The position numbers were made by a program, and so were the translations under genes. From Bradyrhizobium sp. CB3481 (GTDB lineage Bacteria; Pseudomonadota; Alphaproteobacteria; Rhizobiales; Xanthobacteraceae): a stretch of DNA of 64,000 nt. Each line of letters opens with the position of its first letter. Positions within the stretch are counted from its first letter, which is position 1. Shown here one piece after another: positions 8,085 through 18,700 of this stretch. The notes beneath the pieces were generated by a model, which searched no databases, was not told the DNA's origin, and saw only the letters and a list, made by a program, of their open reading frames with translations. The DNA lies in NCBI RefSeq assembly GCF_029714305.1, contig NZ_CP121647.1, positions 3,120,501 through 3,184,500 of the forward strand. Direction: 5' to 3'.

Positions 8085-8286
8085 ATCTGTGTCCCATCCA
8101 TGAATGGCGGGATGCTGATCTGCCTTTATGGCGAGATGCGTAACGCTTTGTGGCCAGAGCGTGGACTTTACGGTTCCTGCCCGCCATTTCGGCGGCGTGC
8201 ACGCTCCAGAATGTCGCAGACCGTGGCGGGGTTCTTATTGGTCGCGCCGCTACGAGAGCCAGGTCGGTGGAGACCGGCCATCCGCA

Positions 8287-8988
8287 TCAAGCTGCTTCGC
8301 CGCGCGCCAGCGCCGCCGCATGGCGGATCGCGGAAATATTGGCCTTGTAGGCCTCCAACGTGCCGCCCTTGAACACCGCCGAGCCCGCGACCAGCGCGTT
8401 GGCGCCGGCGGCGGCCAGCTGGCCCGCGACGTCGGGCCCGACCCCGCCATCGACCTCGATGTCGATCGGACGTCCCGCCGTCATCGCCCTGATGTCGCTG
8501 ACCTTGCCGAGCGCCGACTTGATGAAGGCCTGGCCGCCAAAGCCGGGATTGACCGACATGACGAGCACGAGGTCGATCAAATCGATGACGTATTCGATGG
8601 CGCTCGCCGGCGTGCCGGGGTTGAGCGAGACGCCGGCCTTCTTGCCGAGCGCGCGGATCGCCTGCAGCGAGCGATGCAGATGCGGGCCGGCCTCGGCGTG
8701 AACGGTGATGTGGTCGCAGCCGGCCTTGGCGAAGGCTTCGAGGTAGGGATCGCAGGGCGAGATCATCAGATGCGCATCGAATATCTTCTTCGTATGCGGC
8801 CGCATCGCCTTGATGACGTCGGGGCCGTAGGAAATGTTCGGCACGAAATGTCCGTCCATCACGTCGAGATGGATCCAGTCGGCGCCGGCCGCATCGACGG
8901 CGCGGACCTCCTCGCCAAGCTTGGCGAAATCCGCCGCCAGGATCGATGGCGCGATGACCAGGGGACGCGACGCAAATTGCTGGGACAT
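8287..8988 (-). CDS. rpe: Ribulose-phosphate 3-epimerase
   Basis: Cytosolic TIM-barrel enzyme of 233 residues that interconverts D-ribulose 5-phosphate and D-xylulose 5-phosphate in the pentose phosphate and Calvin cycles. Signatures are [13 protein letters not shown], the catalytic [40 protein letters not shown] with its metal-site surroundings, and the phosphate-binding EVDGGVGPD near the end. The start at 8988 ([15 protein letters not shown]) gives the normal family length; the frame stays open upstream to 9144, but that extension is not family-like. No Calvin-cycle genes are adjacent, so this is probably the housekeeping copy. Confidence 0.95.
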   Translation of the reverse strand: MSQQFASRPLVIAPSILAADFAKLGEEVRAVDAAGADWIHLDVMDGHFVPNISYGPDVIKAMRPHTKKIFDAHLMISPCDPYLEAFAKAGCDHITVHAEAGPHLHRSLQAIRALGKKAGVSLNPGTPASAIEYVIDLIDLVLVMSVNPGFGGQAFIKSALGKVSDIRAMTAGRPIDIEVDGGVGPDVAGQLAAAGANALVAGSAVFKGGTLEAYKANISAIRHAAALARGEAA

Positions 8989-9243
8989 GTGCGCTTTCCC
9001 AATCTCTTCGAGGGGAGGAAGCGCTCCGCGTAACATGCAGGCGGGCCGGGGGCAATGCGGCGGGCCGAGCTCTCCTGTGGGCGGAAAAATCTGCCGCCGC
9101 AGGCAACCATTGCCGGGTTGAACAGGCGGGGCGCAACGCAGCAAAGACTGGTTTTATTGGGTTTTTCTGCATGGCACGGCGCTTGCTGAGGAAAGCGCAC
9201 GGGGTTGTTGGCCGCTTGCCGCGGCATTTGTTGGAGTTCCGCC

Positions 9244-10014
9244 ATGTTCTTTGCTTTGGGCGCCGCCTCATCGGCGATTGATGCCCTCAAGGCGCTGACG
9301 TCGTCGACGTCGCCAAAGAAGACCGTTGACACCAGCCAGGCCTCAGAAAGCCCGTTTGTTCTCCTGTCCTCGAACACCTCGCAGATCGGCTCGGGACCCA
9401 TCTCGTCGGGCCCAAGCAATGGTTCGCCCGGCAAAGGCGGCGCGTCGATATCGCCGGAAACCATGAGCGCGCTGCTCGACGCGCAAAACCAGTCCGCAGG
9501 CGCATCGGGGACGGCGTCGAAGAACCGCCACGCCGCGCTGAAGGACCTGTTCGGACAGATCGACGGCGACGGCGACGGCAAGATCAGCAAGGCGGAATTC
9601 GAAGACGCGCTTGGCGCTGGCGGCACCAATGTTGCGAACGCCGACAATGTGTTCGGCAAGCTCGATCAGGACGGCGACGGCTCGGTCAGCGTCAAGGAAC
9701 TGGCGTCGGCGCTGAAGGCCAAGAAACATCACGATCGCGAGGACGACAAAGCTTCCAGCAGCGATGGCGCGGGCTCCGACCCGCTCGCGCAACTCCGCCA
9801 GGGCGCGACCACCACAACAGTGACCAATAGCGATGGTTCGGTGACGACCTCGCTGACCTATGCCGACGGATCGAAAGTGACGATGACGTCGCCGGCCTCC
9901 GGCAACTCGTCCTCTTCAGCGACGTCGTCCTACAATTTCATCGAGCAGATGATCCAGCGCGAAGCCAAGGCGATTTCGTCTGCCGCCACGGCATCGGTTT
10001 CGATGAGCGCCTGA
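9244..10014 (+). CDS. EF-hand calcium-binding protein
   Basis: Protein of 256 residues from the ATG at 9244, with GGAG about 10 bp upstream. Two canonical EF-hand loops appear at about residues 102-113 (DGDGDGKISKAEFE) and 137-148 (DQDGDGSVSVKEL), each with the Asp/Asp/Asp...Glu ligands needed to bind calcium. The flanks are low complexity: Ser/Gly/Pro-rich before and Ser/Thr-rich after, ending in a short helical segment. No classical signal peptide is present. Similar Ser-rich two-EF-hand proteins are frequent in Bradyrhizobium; their role (calcium buffering or a secreted sensor) is unknown. A palindromic repeat follows the stop. Confidence 0.75.
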   Translation: MFFALGAASSAIDALKALTSSTSPKKTVDTSQASESPFVLLSSNTSQIGSGPISSGPSNGSPGKGGASISPETMSALLDAQNQSAGASGTASKNRHAALKDLFGQIDGDGDGKISKAEFEDALGAGGTNVANADNVFGKLDQDGDGSVSVKELASALKAKKHHDREDDKASSSDGAGSDPLAQLRQGATTTTVTNSDGSVTTSLTYADGSKVTMTSPASGNSSSSATSSYNFIEQMIQREAKAISSAATASVSMSA

Positions 10015-10059
10015 TCACGAGACCCGGCGGGATCCCTTCGGACCGCGACCTTTAATCTT

Positions 10060-10108
10060 GAGCATGGTCTTTTCGGAAAACCGGTACCCACTTTTCCGGA
10101 CCACGCTC
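10060..10108. repeat. Palindromic intergenic repeat (GAGCATGGTC family)
   Basis: An imperfect palindrome of 49 bp whose arms begin GAGCATGGTC and end GGACCACGCTC, with TTTCGGAAAACCGGTA inside. I recognise this as a dispersed repeat very common in Rhizobiales genomes. It sits between the convergent EF-hand and peptidase genes and may fold in RNA and help end transcription there. Confidence 0.65.
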
Positions 10109-11103
10109 TAACCGAAGCGATCGCTCCACGCCGGTAGCGCACCCAGAAAGGGTAGTGCGGTCGCACTGTGAACGCCCCGCGCGATCGCCCGTGCCACCGT
10201 GTTGGCGGCCACCATGCCGAGTTCGGTCATGCCGAACAGCGGATCGACCGGCTTCTTGCCGGTCGCGGCGGCAAATACCACGTCGCCATCCGTCGTTGCA
10301 TGGACAGGGTAGATGGCGCGGGCCATGCCGGTATGCGCGATCATCGCCAGCCGCTTGGCCTGCGCTTTCGTCAGCACGGCGTCCGTGACCACGACCACCA
10401 GCGTGGTGTTCTCTGCAGGCGTTACCGCCGGGCCGCCCTTCAGGCGTGCCCGCAGCATGTCCGGCGTGAACGCGGGCGGCAGTCCGCGCCCACCGAACTC
10501 GTTATCCTGCTCGAACGGCGCTGCCCAGAACCAGGGGCCGTCGCCGACGGTGACGCTGCCCACCGCATTGACCACCGCGAGCGCGCCGACGGTGACGCCG
10601 CCTTCGGTCTTTGCGGAAGCCGAGCCAAGGCCGCCCTTGAAATTGGCGGTGGTTGCGCCGAGGCCGGCGCCGACGCTGCCGAGCGCGAAATCCTCGCCCG
10701 CCGCATTCGCCGCCGCATAGGCAAGATCGCGATAGGGCGGGAAGCGGCCCCACGCCTTGTCGCCGCCGTTCAGCAGATCGAAGCAGATCGCCCCCGGCAC
10801 GATCGGAATAATCGCACCGCGAACTTGAAAACCCCGGCCCTGTTCGGCGAGCCACGCCTGCACGCCGCCGGCGGCGTCGAGGCCGAGGGCCGAGCCGCCG
10901 GAAAGGGCGATGCCGTCGATCGCCTCAAGGGTACTTTCCGGCTTGAGCAGGGCATCCTCGCGGGTGCCGGGCCCGCCGCCGCGCACGTCGATCGATGCGA
11001 CGGCGGGCGTGTCGAACAGAACAGCGGTGACGCCGGAGGCGATCGCTGTATCCTGGGCGTGGCCGACGCGAACGCCGGCAATATCGGTGAGCAGGTTTTT
11101 CAA
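10108..11103 (-). CDS. P1 family peptidase (DmpA-like L-aminopeptidase/D-esterase)
   Basis: Protein of 331 residues. Family features are the N-terminal LLTDIAGVRVGHAQD, the DVRGGGPGTREDALL loop, IALSGGSALGLDAA, and NTTLVVVVTDA, where autocleavage in this Ntn-hydrolase-fold family creates a new N-terminal Ser/Thr nucleophile. The self-cleavage residue here appears to be one of the Thr residues. Family members release N-terminal amino acids from peptides or amides and include DmpA and beta-peptidyl aminopeptidases. No signal peptide, so the enzyme is probably cytosolic. The gene is separate from the kinase gene downstream of its 3' neighbour and stands alone on the minus strand. Confidence 0.85.
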   Translation of the reverse strand: MKNLLTDIAGVRVGHAQDTAIASGVTAVLFDTPAVASIDVRGGGPGTREDALLKPESTLEAIDGIALSGGSALGLDAAGGVQAWLAEQGRGFQVRGAIIPIVPGAICFDLLNGGDKAWGRFPPYRDLAYAAANAAGEDFALGSVGAGLGATTANFKGGLGSASAKTEGGVTVGALAVVNAVGSVTVGDGPWFWAAPFEQDNEFGGRGLPPAFTPDMLRARLKGGPAVTPAENTTLVVVVTDAVLTKAQAKRLAMIAHTGMARAIYPVHATTDGDVVFAAATGKKPVDPLFGMTELGMVAANTVARAIARGVHSATALPFLGALPAWSDRFG

Positions 11104-11160
11104 GGCGTGGTCCGTGGCTTTAGCGTTGCACCCACGGATATATCAGCCGCAGAGGATGCT

Positions 11161-13902
11161 TCAACTGGCCAGCGCCAGGCGGAGCATCTTGGCGAGTTCT
11201 GACTTGCGATAGGGCTTTGCCAGCAGCAGCACGCCGGAATCCAGCCGGCCGTGGTGCACGATCGCGTTCTCGGTATAGCCCGAGGTGTACAGCGTCTTGA
11301 GCTTCGGCCGCCGCTTCAGCGCTTCGTCGACCAGCTGGCGGCCGTTCATCGCGCCGGGCATGATCACGTCGGTGAACAAGAGATCGACGCTGGGAACATC
11401 GTCGATGATGCGCAGGGCGTCGGAAGCATTGGCGGCTTCCAGCGTGGTGTAGCCCAGGCTCTCGATTTGGGTGATCACATAGCGCCGCACCAGCGCATCG
11501 TCTTCGACGACCAGGACTGTTTCGCTGCCGCCCTGGAGGTCGGCGGCGACCTGAGCCTCCGCGTCGGTCTGCTGCAGGCCGGTGGCCCGCGGCAAATAGA
11601 GTTTCACCGACGTGCCGTGGCCTTCCTCGCTGTAGATCTTGACGTGTCCGCCGGTCTGCTTGACGAAGCCGAACACCATGCTGAGCCCGAGGCCGGTGCC
11701 GCGGCCGACCTCCTTGGTCGTGAAGAACGGCTCGAACACGCGGTCGAGCAGCGCCGCCGGGATGCCGGCGCCTGTATCGCTGACTGCGATCATCACGTAA
11801 TGGCCGGGCGTGACCTCGCTATGTATGCTCGCGTAGTTTTCGTCGAGGAAGACGTTGCTCGTCTCGAGCGCAAGCTTGCCGCCGTTAGGCATGGCGTCGC
11901 GCGCATTGATAGCCAGGTTGAGGATGGCGGTAGTGAGCTGGTTGGGATCGACCAGCGCCGTCCATGCGTCGTCGGCAAGCAGCGGCGTGATTTCGACGTG
12001 CTCGCCAAGCGTCGGGTGCAACAGTTTCGCCGTCTCCAGCACCAGCGCGTTGACGTCGATTTCGAGCGGTTTTAGCGGCTGCTTGCGGGCGAATGCCAGC
12101 AGATGCTTGGTCAGATTGGCGCCGCGTTCGGCGGCCTCGTCGATCAATCTGGTGATAGCGACGAGCTGGGGCTGGTCGGCGACCGCTTCCTCCAGAATGC
12201 CGATGGTGCCGGTGATCACGGTCAGGATGTTGTTGAAGTCGTGCGCGACGCCGCCGGTGAGCTGGCCGACCGCATCCATCTTCTGCGCGTGCCGCAACTG
12301 GGCCTCGGCGGCCTGCTTTTCGGTGAGGTCGCGGCCGATGAAGAAATGGCGGCGGACCGGCTCCGACCACGTCCCGGTCCAGTTCAGCGCGACGGCCTTG
12401 CCGTCCTTGCTGACATAGCGCGTCTCAAAATTGCGTTTGCTCCGTCCGCGCCGCCCCGTTCGCATTTCCTTACGGGTATGTTCGAGATCGTCGGGATGGA
12501 TGAATTCAATCGCGTTGTGTCCGACCATCTCGGACGGCTGATAGCCCAGGATGTCGGTGACGCTCGGGCTGACCTGGATCAGGTTTCCCATGGAATCGCT
12601 GACCAGGATGAGGTCGTTCGACGATTCGAAGATGCGCCGCCGCTCTTCGGCTTCCTGGTCGAGTGCCCGCTGTGTCCGCTTGCTTTCGGTGATGTTGCGC
12701 GCCGTCTTGGAAATGCCGATGATTTTGCCTGAGGCTGCACGGATCGGCGAGATGCTCAGGGAGACCTCGATGGTGTGGCCGTCCTTGTGCACGCGCGAAG
12801 TCTCGCGGTGAGCGATCGGCTCGCCCTGGCTGGCCCGTTCGATGATATTGCGCACCTCATCGCGGCGGTCAGGCGGGACGATGATATTGATGCTGTTGCC
12901 GATGGCCTCCGCTGCGCTATACCCGAACAATCGTTCGGCCGCGCCGTTCCAGCCGGTAATGATGCCGTCCAGCGATTTGGTGATAATTGCGTCGTTGGAG
13001 GATTCCACGACCGCGCTGAAGAGGCTTTCGCGTTCGGTGCGGAGCTCCTTTTCGGAGGCGGCCTCGCGGCGCATCACTCCGAGGAGGCGGGCGAGCTTGG
13101 CCTGCAGGCCGACATTGTCGATCAGCAGCACAGCGAGCACGAAACTCGCGGCGCACAGGCCATAGATGCGGCCGAGATAGAAACCGACATCGAAGCGCGC
13201 GACGTTCAGGATTGCCGATAGTGCGATGTCGAACAGCCAAGCGCTCATCACCACCATCAGCCAGATGTCGAGCACGGAGTGCGGCCGCAGCAGCAGCAAA
13301 GCGATCAACGCCGCGAGGCTGAGACACCATACCGTCGATACCACCGCGAGCATCACCGGCGTATAGTGGCCGCCGCTCAAAAGGATCGGCAGCAGGTCGT
13401 GCTTGCCGGTGACGACCCAGGTGAACACGGCGACGGCGGCCGCGACTGCGATGACGCTCGTGATGATGGCGCCGCTGATCGAGCCGCGCATTTTCGCCTT
13501 GTCGTCCCTTGCCTTGAGCAGCGCATAGATGAGGACCAGGACCGGAAATCCGCCGTGCCAGATCATGTAGAGCCAGACGGTGGTCTGCGTGCCGGAGCCG
13601 AGCGCGCCGCCGGAGGCAAACAGGCCGGGAAAGCTCAGGGCATGAACGATCGCCGCAGCGGCGGTGAACAAATATCCGCTCGCGAGCAGCAGCATCCCGC
13701 GCGAGCGGGAAATCGCGAATTGTGAAAACAGCAGGACGGCCGTGATCAGGTCGTTGATGGCGAGCGCGGACTGGTAGCTCGCCACGAACGCCGGAACCGG
13801 AGTAAGCGGCACGCCGGCGAACGGCACGGCACAGGCGAAGAGGATAGCGGAGACGCTGACCACGGCGAGGGCGAACGTACGATCGCCTTGAGTCGCGGGC
13901 AT
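11161..13902 (-). CDS. Membrane hybrid histidine kinase with MASE4-like sensor, two PAS domains and receiver
   Basis: About 913 residues from the ATG at 13902; the frame is open to 14058, and a TTG at 13935 with GGAG upstream is a good alternative. An N-terminal block of about eight membrane helices (about residues 10-255) resembles a MASE4 sensor. Two PAS domains follow (ESSNDAIITKSLDGIITGWN and ESSNDLILVSDSMGNLIQVS). Then come HisKA with the phosphoacceptor His in GGVAHDFNNILTV, a GHKL ATPase (NLAINARDAMPNGG, DTGAGIP, GTGLGLSMV) and a C-terminal receiver with phospho-Asp in DLLFTDVIMPG. A ligand for the membrane part cannot be inferred. The receiver suggests output to another protein, not to DNA directly. 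Confidence 0.9.
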   Translation of the reverse strand: MPATQGDRTFALAVVSVSAILFACAVPFAGVPLTPVPAFVASYQSALAINDLITAVLLFSQFAISRSRGMLLLASGYLFTAAAAIVHALSFPGLFASGGALGSGTQTTVWLYMIWHGGFPVLVLIYALLKARDDKAKMRGSISGAIITSVIAVAAAVAVFTWVVTGKHDLLPILLSGGHYTPVMLAVVSTVWCLSLAALIALLLLRPHSVLDIWLMVVMSAWLFDIALSAILNVARFDVGFYLGRIYGLCAASFVLAVLLIDNVGLQAKLARLLGVMRREAASEKELRTERESLFSAVVESSNDAIITKSLDGIITGWNGAAERLFGYSAAEAIGNSINIIVPPDRRDEVRNIIERASQGEPIAHRETSRVHKDGHTIEVSLSISPIRAASGKIIGISKTARNITESKRTQRALDQEAEERRRIFESSNDLILVSDSMGNLIQVSPSVTDILGYQPSEMVGHNAIEFIHPDDLEHTRKEMRTGRRGRSKRNFETRYVSKDGKAVALNWTGTWSEPVRRHFFIGRDLTEKQAAEAQLRHAQKMDAVGQLTGGVAHDFNNILTVITGTIGILEEAVADQPQLVAITRLIDEAAERGANLTKHLLAFARKQPLKPLEIDVNALVLETAKLLHPTLGEHVEITPLLADDAWTALVDPNQLTTAILNLAINARDAMPNGGKLALETSNVFLDENYASIHSEVTPGHYVMIAVSDTGAGIPAALLDRVFEPFFTTKEVGRGTGLGLSMVFGFVKQTGGHVKIYSEEGHGTSVKLYLPRATGLQQTDAEAQVAADLQGGSETVLVVEDDALVRRYVITQIESLGYTTLEAANASDALRIIDDVPSVDLLFTDVIMPGAMNGRQLVDEALKRRPKLKTLYTSGYTENAIVHHGRLDSGVLLLAKPYRKSELAKMLRLALAS

Positions 13903-14257
13903 GGTCGAGAGGAAGATGTTGCGTTCGTTACCCAATGTCGTCTCCGGCAAACTGGCAGCGAACGCGCCTGGACAAAAAGTATTATGAAATGCATCAAAGC
14001 AACGCATTCGACGGGGCGGAGATCCGGCCGGCAGCTTGGATGCCCGCGGGAATCGCATCCCTTTGATGCTACGCTAACTGTGCTTCGGCAGGAATCAATC
14101 CAAGGTTACATATTACCTGAGCGAGGCAGAAGCCGTTCCGCCGGATCTGATGCACGCGATCGAAGCAGCGCGAACCGCGTCCGGCGGTGCCGTCACGGCG
14201 TTGGCGGGATAGGTCGTCCAGGATCGTGCAAGGGCTTTCATCGAGCAAGGCGCAAGG
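13903..14257. other. Intergenic stretch between two kinase genes
   Basis: About 355 bp between the likely start of the MASE4-type kinase and the stop of the HWE kinase, both on the minus strand. It should hold the promoter of the downstream kinase. Part of it (13903-14058) is an open extension of that kinase frame. No clear repeat, terminator or other gene was seen. Confidence 0.4.
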
Positions 14258-15751
14258 TTAACGCTCGGCGCGCCGCAGGCCGTTGCCGTCCACCGCAACA
14301 TCACGAAGCGAGACCGGCTCGGGAGCAAAGCGCCGTTGCGACAGCGGGACCGACAGGCGGCAGACGAGGCCTTCCGGGCGCCAGTCGAATTCGGCGTGGC
14401 CGCCGAGCTGCGACTCGATGCTGGCGATCACGCTTCTGGTTCCAAAGCCGCGTGATATCGGCTTCTCGACGCGCGGCCCCCCGGTTTCCACCCATGTGAT
14501 CCTGAGCAGGTCCGCCTGGTCCTCCCAGCTCACTGCCAGCCGGCCCGACAGCGTCGACAGCGCGCCATACTTCGCCGAATTGGTGACGAGCTCGTGCAGC
14601 GCCAGCGCGATGGTCTGGGCCGTGGCGGGCTCGAGCCGGACCTCCGGACCGGACAGGTCGATCTGCTCGCCGGTGGAATAGGGCGCCAGCTCTTCGTCGA
14701 TCAGCTTGCGTATCTCGGCGCCCTGCCAGCTCGACAGCGACAGCACAGTGTGCACCCGTGCCAGCGCGTTGATCCGCCCCTCGACCGAGCGGATGTAGGT
14801 TTTGACGTTCTCGCCGCGCGTCAGGCGGACGATGGACTGCGCGAGCGCGAGCGCGTTCTTGGCGCGATGATCGACCTCGCGCGCCAAAAGATTTTGCCGC
14901 TCCTCGGCCTGCTTGCGCTCGGTGATGTCGACGGTGACGCCGCTGACGCGGATGACGCGGCCGCCCTTGTCGGTGCTTGCCGCCGCCGTTCCCGCGCACC
15001 AGCGCACCTCGCCATTGGGTCGGACGATGCGGAATTCGGCTTCGTATGATTTGGCGCCGCGGGCGAAGCTCGCCCATGCATCGTGCAATTCCTGAACGTC
15101 GTCGGGGTGAAACAGCGCCTGGATGTTGGCCGGCGTCAGCTCGAATTTGCCGGGATCGAGGCCGAGGATCTGGTACTGGCCTTCGTCCCACATGAAGTCG
15201 CCGTTGACCCAGTCCCAGTCCCAGGACCCCATCTTGCCGGCGGCAATCGCGAGGCTGCGGCGCTGCTCGCTTTCCAGCAGACGGGCATGCGATTCCTCCA
15301 GCTCGGCGGTGCGGGCGCGAACCCGGTCTTCGAGTTCGAGGTTGAGACGTTCGAGCTGGCGGGTCTTGCGATAGAGTTCGGCGAACACCTTGATCTTGGC
15401 GCGCAGCACCTCCGGCACGACCGGCACCGGAACGTAGTCGACCGCGCCCATCTCATAGCCGCGCAGGCGGTCGATATCGCTGACCTGGATCGCGGAGATG
15501 AAGATCATCGCGGTCTTCTGGAAGCGGGGATGTTCGCGGATCATCGCGGCGAGCTCGAAGCCGTCGAGCTCCGGCATGCAGACGTCGACCAGGATGATGG
15601 CCACATCGTTCTTGAGCAGGAACTCAAGCGCTTCGCGGCCCGAGGAGGCCTTGACCAGGTTCTCGCCGAGCTCCTTCAGGATGACCTCATAGGCGAGCAG
15701 CTTCGCCGGCTGATCGTCAACCAGAAGAATGTTTACCTTCTCTTGGTCCAT
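14258..15751 (-). CDS. Response regulator-PAS-HWE family histidine kinase
   Basis: Soluble protein of about 497 residues beginning MDQEKVNILLVDDQPAKLL. A receiver domain (about 1-125) carries phospho-Asp in IILVDVCMPELDGFE. A coiled coil follows (ARTAELEESHARLLESE), then a PAS/PAC domain (about 190-305) and an HWE-type kinase core with REVDHRAKNALALAQS (phospho-His), LALHELVTNSAKYGAL (ATP site) and ITWVETGG, the W-x-E that names the family. ATG codons at 15754 and 15751 follow GGAAG; the second has better spacing. The gene starts 14 bp after the stop of the giant HAMP kinase, so the two form one transcript. HWE kinases in alphaproteobacteria often feed general stress or light signalling; the input here is unknown. 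Confidence 0.9.
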   Translation of the reverse strand: MDQEKVNILLVDDQPAKLLAYEVILKELGENLVKASSGREALEFLLKNDVAIILVDVCMPELDGFELAAMIREHPRFQKTAMIFISAIQVSDIDRLRGYEMGAVDYVPVPVVPEVLRAKIKVFAELYRKTRQLERLNLELEDRVRARTAELEESHARLLESEQRRSLAIAAGKMGSWDWDWVNGDFMWDEGQYQILGLDPGKFELTPANIQALFHPDDVQELHDAWASFARGAKSYEAEFRIVRPNGEVRWCAGTAAASTDKGGRVIRVSGVTVDITERKQAEERQNLLAREVDHRAKNALALAQSIVRLTRGENVKTYIRSVEGRINALARVHTVLSLSSWQGAEIRKLIDEELAPYSTGEQIDLSGPEVRLEPATAQTIALALHELVTNSAKYGALSTLSGRLAVSWEDQADLLRITWVETGGPRVEKPISRGFGTRSVIASIESQLGGHAEFDWRPEGLVCRLSVPLSQRRFAPEPVSLRDVAVDGNGLRRAER

Positions 15752-15765
15752 CATCTGCTTCCGCG

Positions 15766-18700
15766 TCAGCGGTGTAACCACATTCGTATGGCGAGCAATA
15801 ACTGCTCGGTATTGACGGGCTTGGCGAGATAGTCCGAAGCGCCGGCCTCGAGGCATTTCTCACGGTCGCCCTTCATCGCCTTGGCGGTCAGCGCAATGAT
15901 CGGCAGGCGGCCAAAGGAGGGGTTTTGCCTGATAACGCCAATGGTCTGATATCCGTCCATCTGCGGCATCATGATATCCATCAGCACGATTGCGACATTT
16001 GGGGTGGATTCGACCAGCGCGATGGCCTCATGGCCGGTCGTCGCGGTCAGCACTTTCATTCCGCGCCGTTCGAGAACGCTCGATAGTGCGAAAATGTTGC
16101 GTGCATCGTCGTCGACGAGAAGCGCGGTCTTGCCAACAAGATCCTCATCGGAACTATTGAGCTTTTCGAGCATCCTCTGCTTGTCGACCGGCAATTCCGT
16201 GATCACACGGTGCAAAAACAGCGACGTTTCGTCGAGCAGGCGTTCCGGCGACTCCACGCCCTTCACCACGATGCTTCTCGCCATGGTGTGAAGTTCCGCG
16301 TCTTCCTCGGCCGAGAGTTCCCGTCCCGTGAACACCACGACCGGCACATTCGACAGCGATTCATCGTTGCGTAGCCTGTCGAGCACCTCAAAACCGCTCA
16401 TATCGGGCAGCCGCAGGTCCAGCACGACGCAGTCGCAGGGCTGGTTCCGCAGCGTCGACAACGCGTCCGCGCCGGTGTCGGCGGTGAGGATCTCGATGTC
16501 GTCATGACCGAGCAATTCGGTGATGCTCATCTGCTCGGCGGCGTTGTCCTCCACGATCAACAGGCGCTTGCGGCGCGGCTTGGCATATTCCTTGATCTGC
16601 GACAGTGCCGCGCTGACGCCCTCGGTCGTCGTCGGCTTGTTGACGAAGGAGAACGCGCCGCGCGCCAGCGCGTGCTGGCGGTCTTCGTCGAGCGTGATGA
16701 TCTGCACCGGAATGTGCCGCGTCAGCGGATTGTGCTTGAGCTGGCTGAGCACCGTCCAGCCCAGCATGTCGGGCAGGAATACGTCGAGCGAAACCGCGGC
16801 CGGCTGGAACTGCTTGGCGAGTTCGAGCGCTTCGGCGCCGCGGCTCGCCACCAGCACCTTGAAGCCCTTGTCGCGCGCCAGATCGATCAGCACACGCGCA
16901 TAATGCGGATCGTCCTCGACGATCAGGAGAATCGTATCGCCCGGTGCAAGGTCGAGGCGGTCGTCCGGCAATTGCTCGATGACCCGCTCCTGGGTCGCCG
17001 CGACCTGCAGTGCCGGAGGCGGCGTGAAAGGCGACGGGGCAGGGGTGCGCGGCGCGATGGTCGGGCCGGAATATTTCAGCGGCAGATAGAGCACGAAGGT
17101 AGAGCCTTTGCCGGGCGCGCTGCGCAGATGGATCTCGCCGCCGAGCAGGCTGGCGAGCTCGCGGCTGATGGCAAGGCCGAGGCCGGTGCCGCCGTATTTG
17201 CGGCTGGTGCCGGCATCCGCCTGCTGGAACGCCTCGAAGATCAGCTTCTGCTTTTCCAGCGGAATGCCGATGCCGGTGTCGGTCACCTCGAAGGCGACGA
17301 CGGCCGGCGCGTGGTTGAGGATCGGGTGCTCGGCGCTCCAGCCGCCGACCGCGGACGACACGTCCAGCTTGACGCCGCCCTCCGCGGTAAACTTGAAGGC
17401 GTTCGACAACAGGTTCTTCAGCACCTGCTGCAGCCGCTTGGAGTCGGTCACCATGCTGCGCGGCAGGCTTTCGTCGACACTGATGTTGAACGAGAGGTGG
17501 CGGTTCTCGGCCTCATGCTTGAACGGCCGCCCGACGGTTTCCAGAAGGTTCGACGTCAGGATCTCCTCGGCATCGACCGTCACGGTACCGGATTCGATCT
17601 TCGACAGGTCGAGAATGTCGCTGATCAGGTTGAGCAGATCGGTGCCGGCGCCGTGGATAGTGCGGGCGAACTCGACCTGCTTGGCCGACAGATTGCCGTC
17701 CGGATTCTCGGTGAGCTGCTGGCCGAGGATCAGGATGCTGTTCAGCGGCGTACGCAGCTCGTGCGACATGTTGGCGAGGAATTCCGACTTGTACTTCGAG
17801 GTCAGCGCGAGCTCGGTCGCCTTTTCCTCGAGCGCGCGGCGGGCCTGCTCGATTTCCTGGTTCTTTCTCTCGACCTCGACGTTGCGCTCGGCAAGCTGCT
17901 GGGCCTTCTGCTCGAGCTGCTCGTTGGTCTGCTGCAATTCCTTCTGCTGGGTCTGCAGCTCGCCGGCGAGCTGCTGCGACTGCTTGAGCAGGCCCTCGGT
18001 CTGCATCGTGGCCTCGATCGAGTTGAGCACGATGCCGATGCTGTCGGTCAATTGTTCGAGGAAGGTCAGCTGCGAGGTGGTGAACGAAGAGATCGAGGAA
18101 AGCTCGATCACGGCCTTCACCTGGTTCTCGAACAAAACCGGAAACACGACGATGTTCCGCGGGACGACGCGGAACAAGGCCGAGTTGATCGGAGCGGTGC
18201 CTTCGGGGATGTTCGACACCAGCCGCTGCCGCTTGTCGAGGGCGCACTGGCCGATCAGCCCTTCGCCGAACTGTATGGCTTGCGGATGCGGATGGGCGCC
18301 GTCGCCGGCATAGGAGGAGAGCAGGCGGAGTTGCGGGCTGTCGGCGTTCTCCACCTGGTAGATCGCGCCCATATGCGCGTCGATCAGGGGCGCCAGCTCG
18401 GTCAACAGCAGCCGGCCCACGGTGGAGAGGTCGCGCAGGCCCTGCAGCATGTTGGTGAATCGGGCGAGGTTGGTCTTCAGCCAATCCTGCTCGGTATTCA
18501 CCTGCGTGGTCAGGCGAAGATTGCCGATCATCGTATTGATGGTGTCCTTGAGTTCGGCCATTTCGCCGCGGGCATCGACCTGGATCGAGCGGGTTAGGTC
18601 GCCCTTGGTCACGGCGGTCGCCACCTCGGCGATCGAGCGCACCTGCGAGGTCAGGTTGGCGGCGAGCAGGTTGACGTTGCCGGTGAGGTCCTTCCAGGTG

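Noticed and set aside
8128..9033. 301-codon plus-strand frame opposite rpe
   Set aside because: The minus strand encodes a full ribulose-phosphate epimerase with all signatures; the plus frame is a shadow.
16504..18597. Very long open frame (697 codons) antisense to the giant kinase
   Set aside because: It lies opposite the GAF, kinase and receiver domains, whose sense frame has clear family motifs. The product is repetitive His/Gln/Arg/Leu-rich and matches no family. Long antisense frames are usual in high-GC genes with strong third-position bias.
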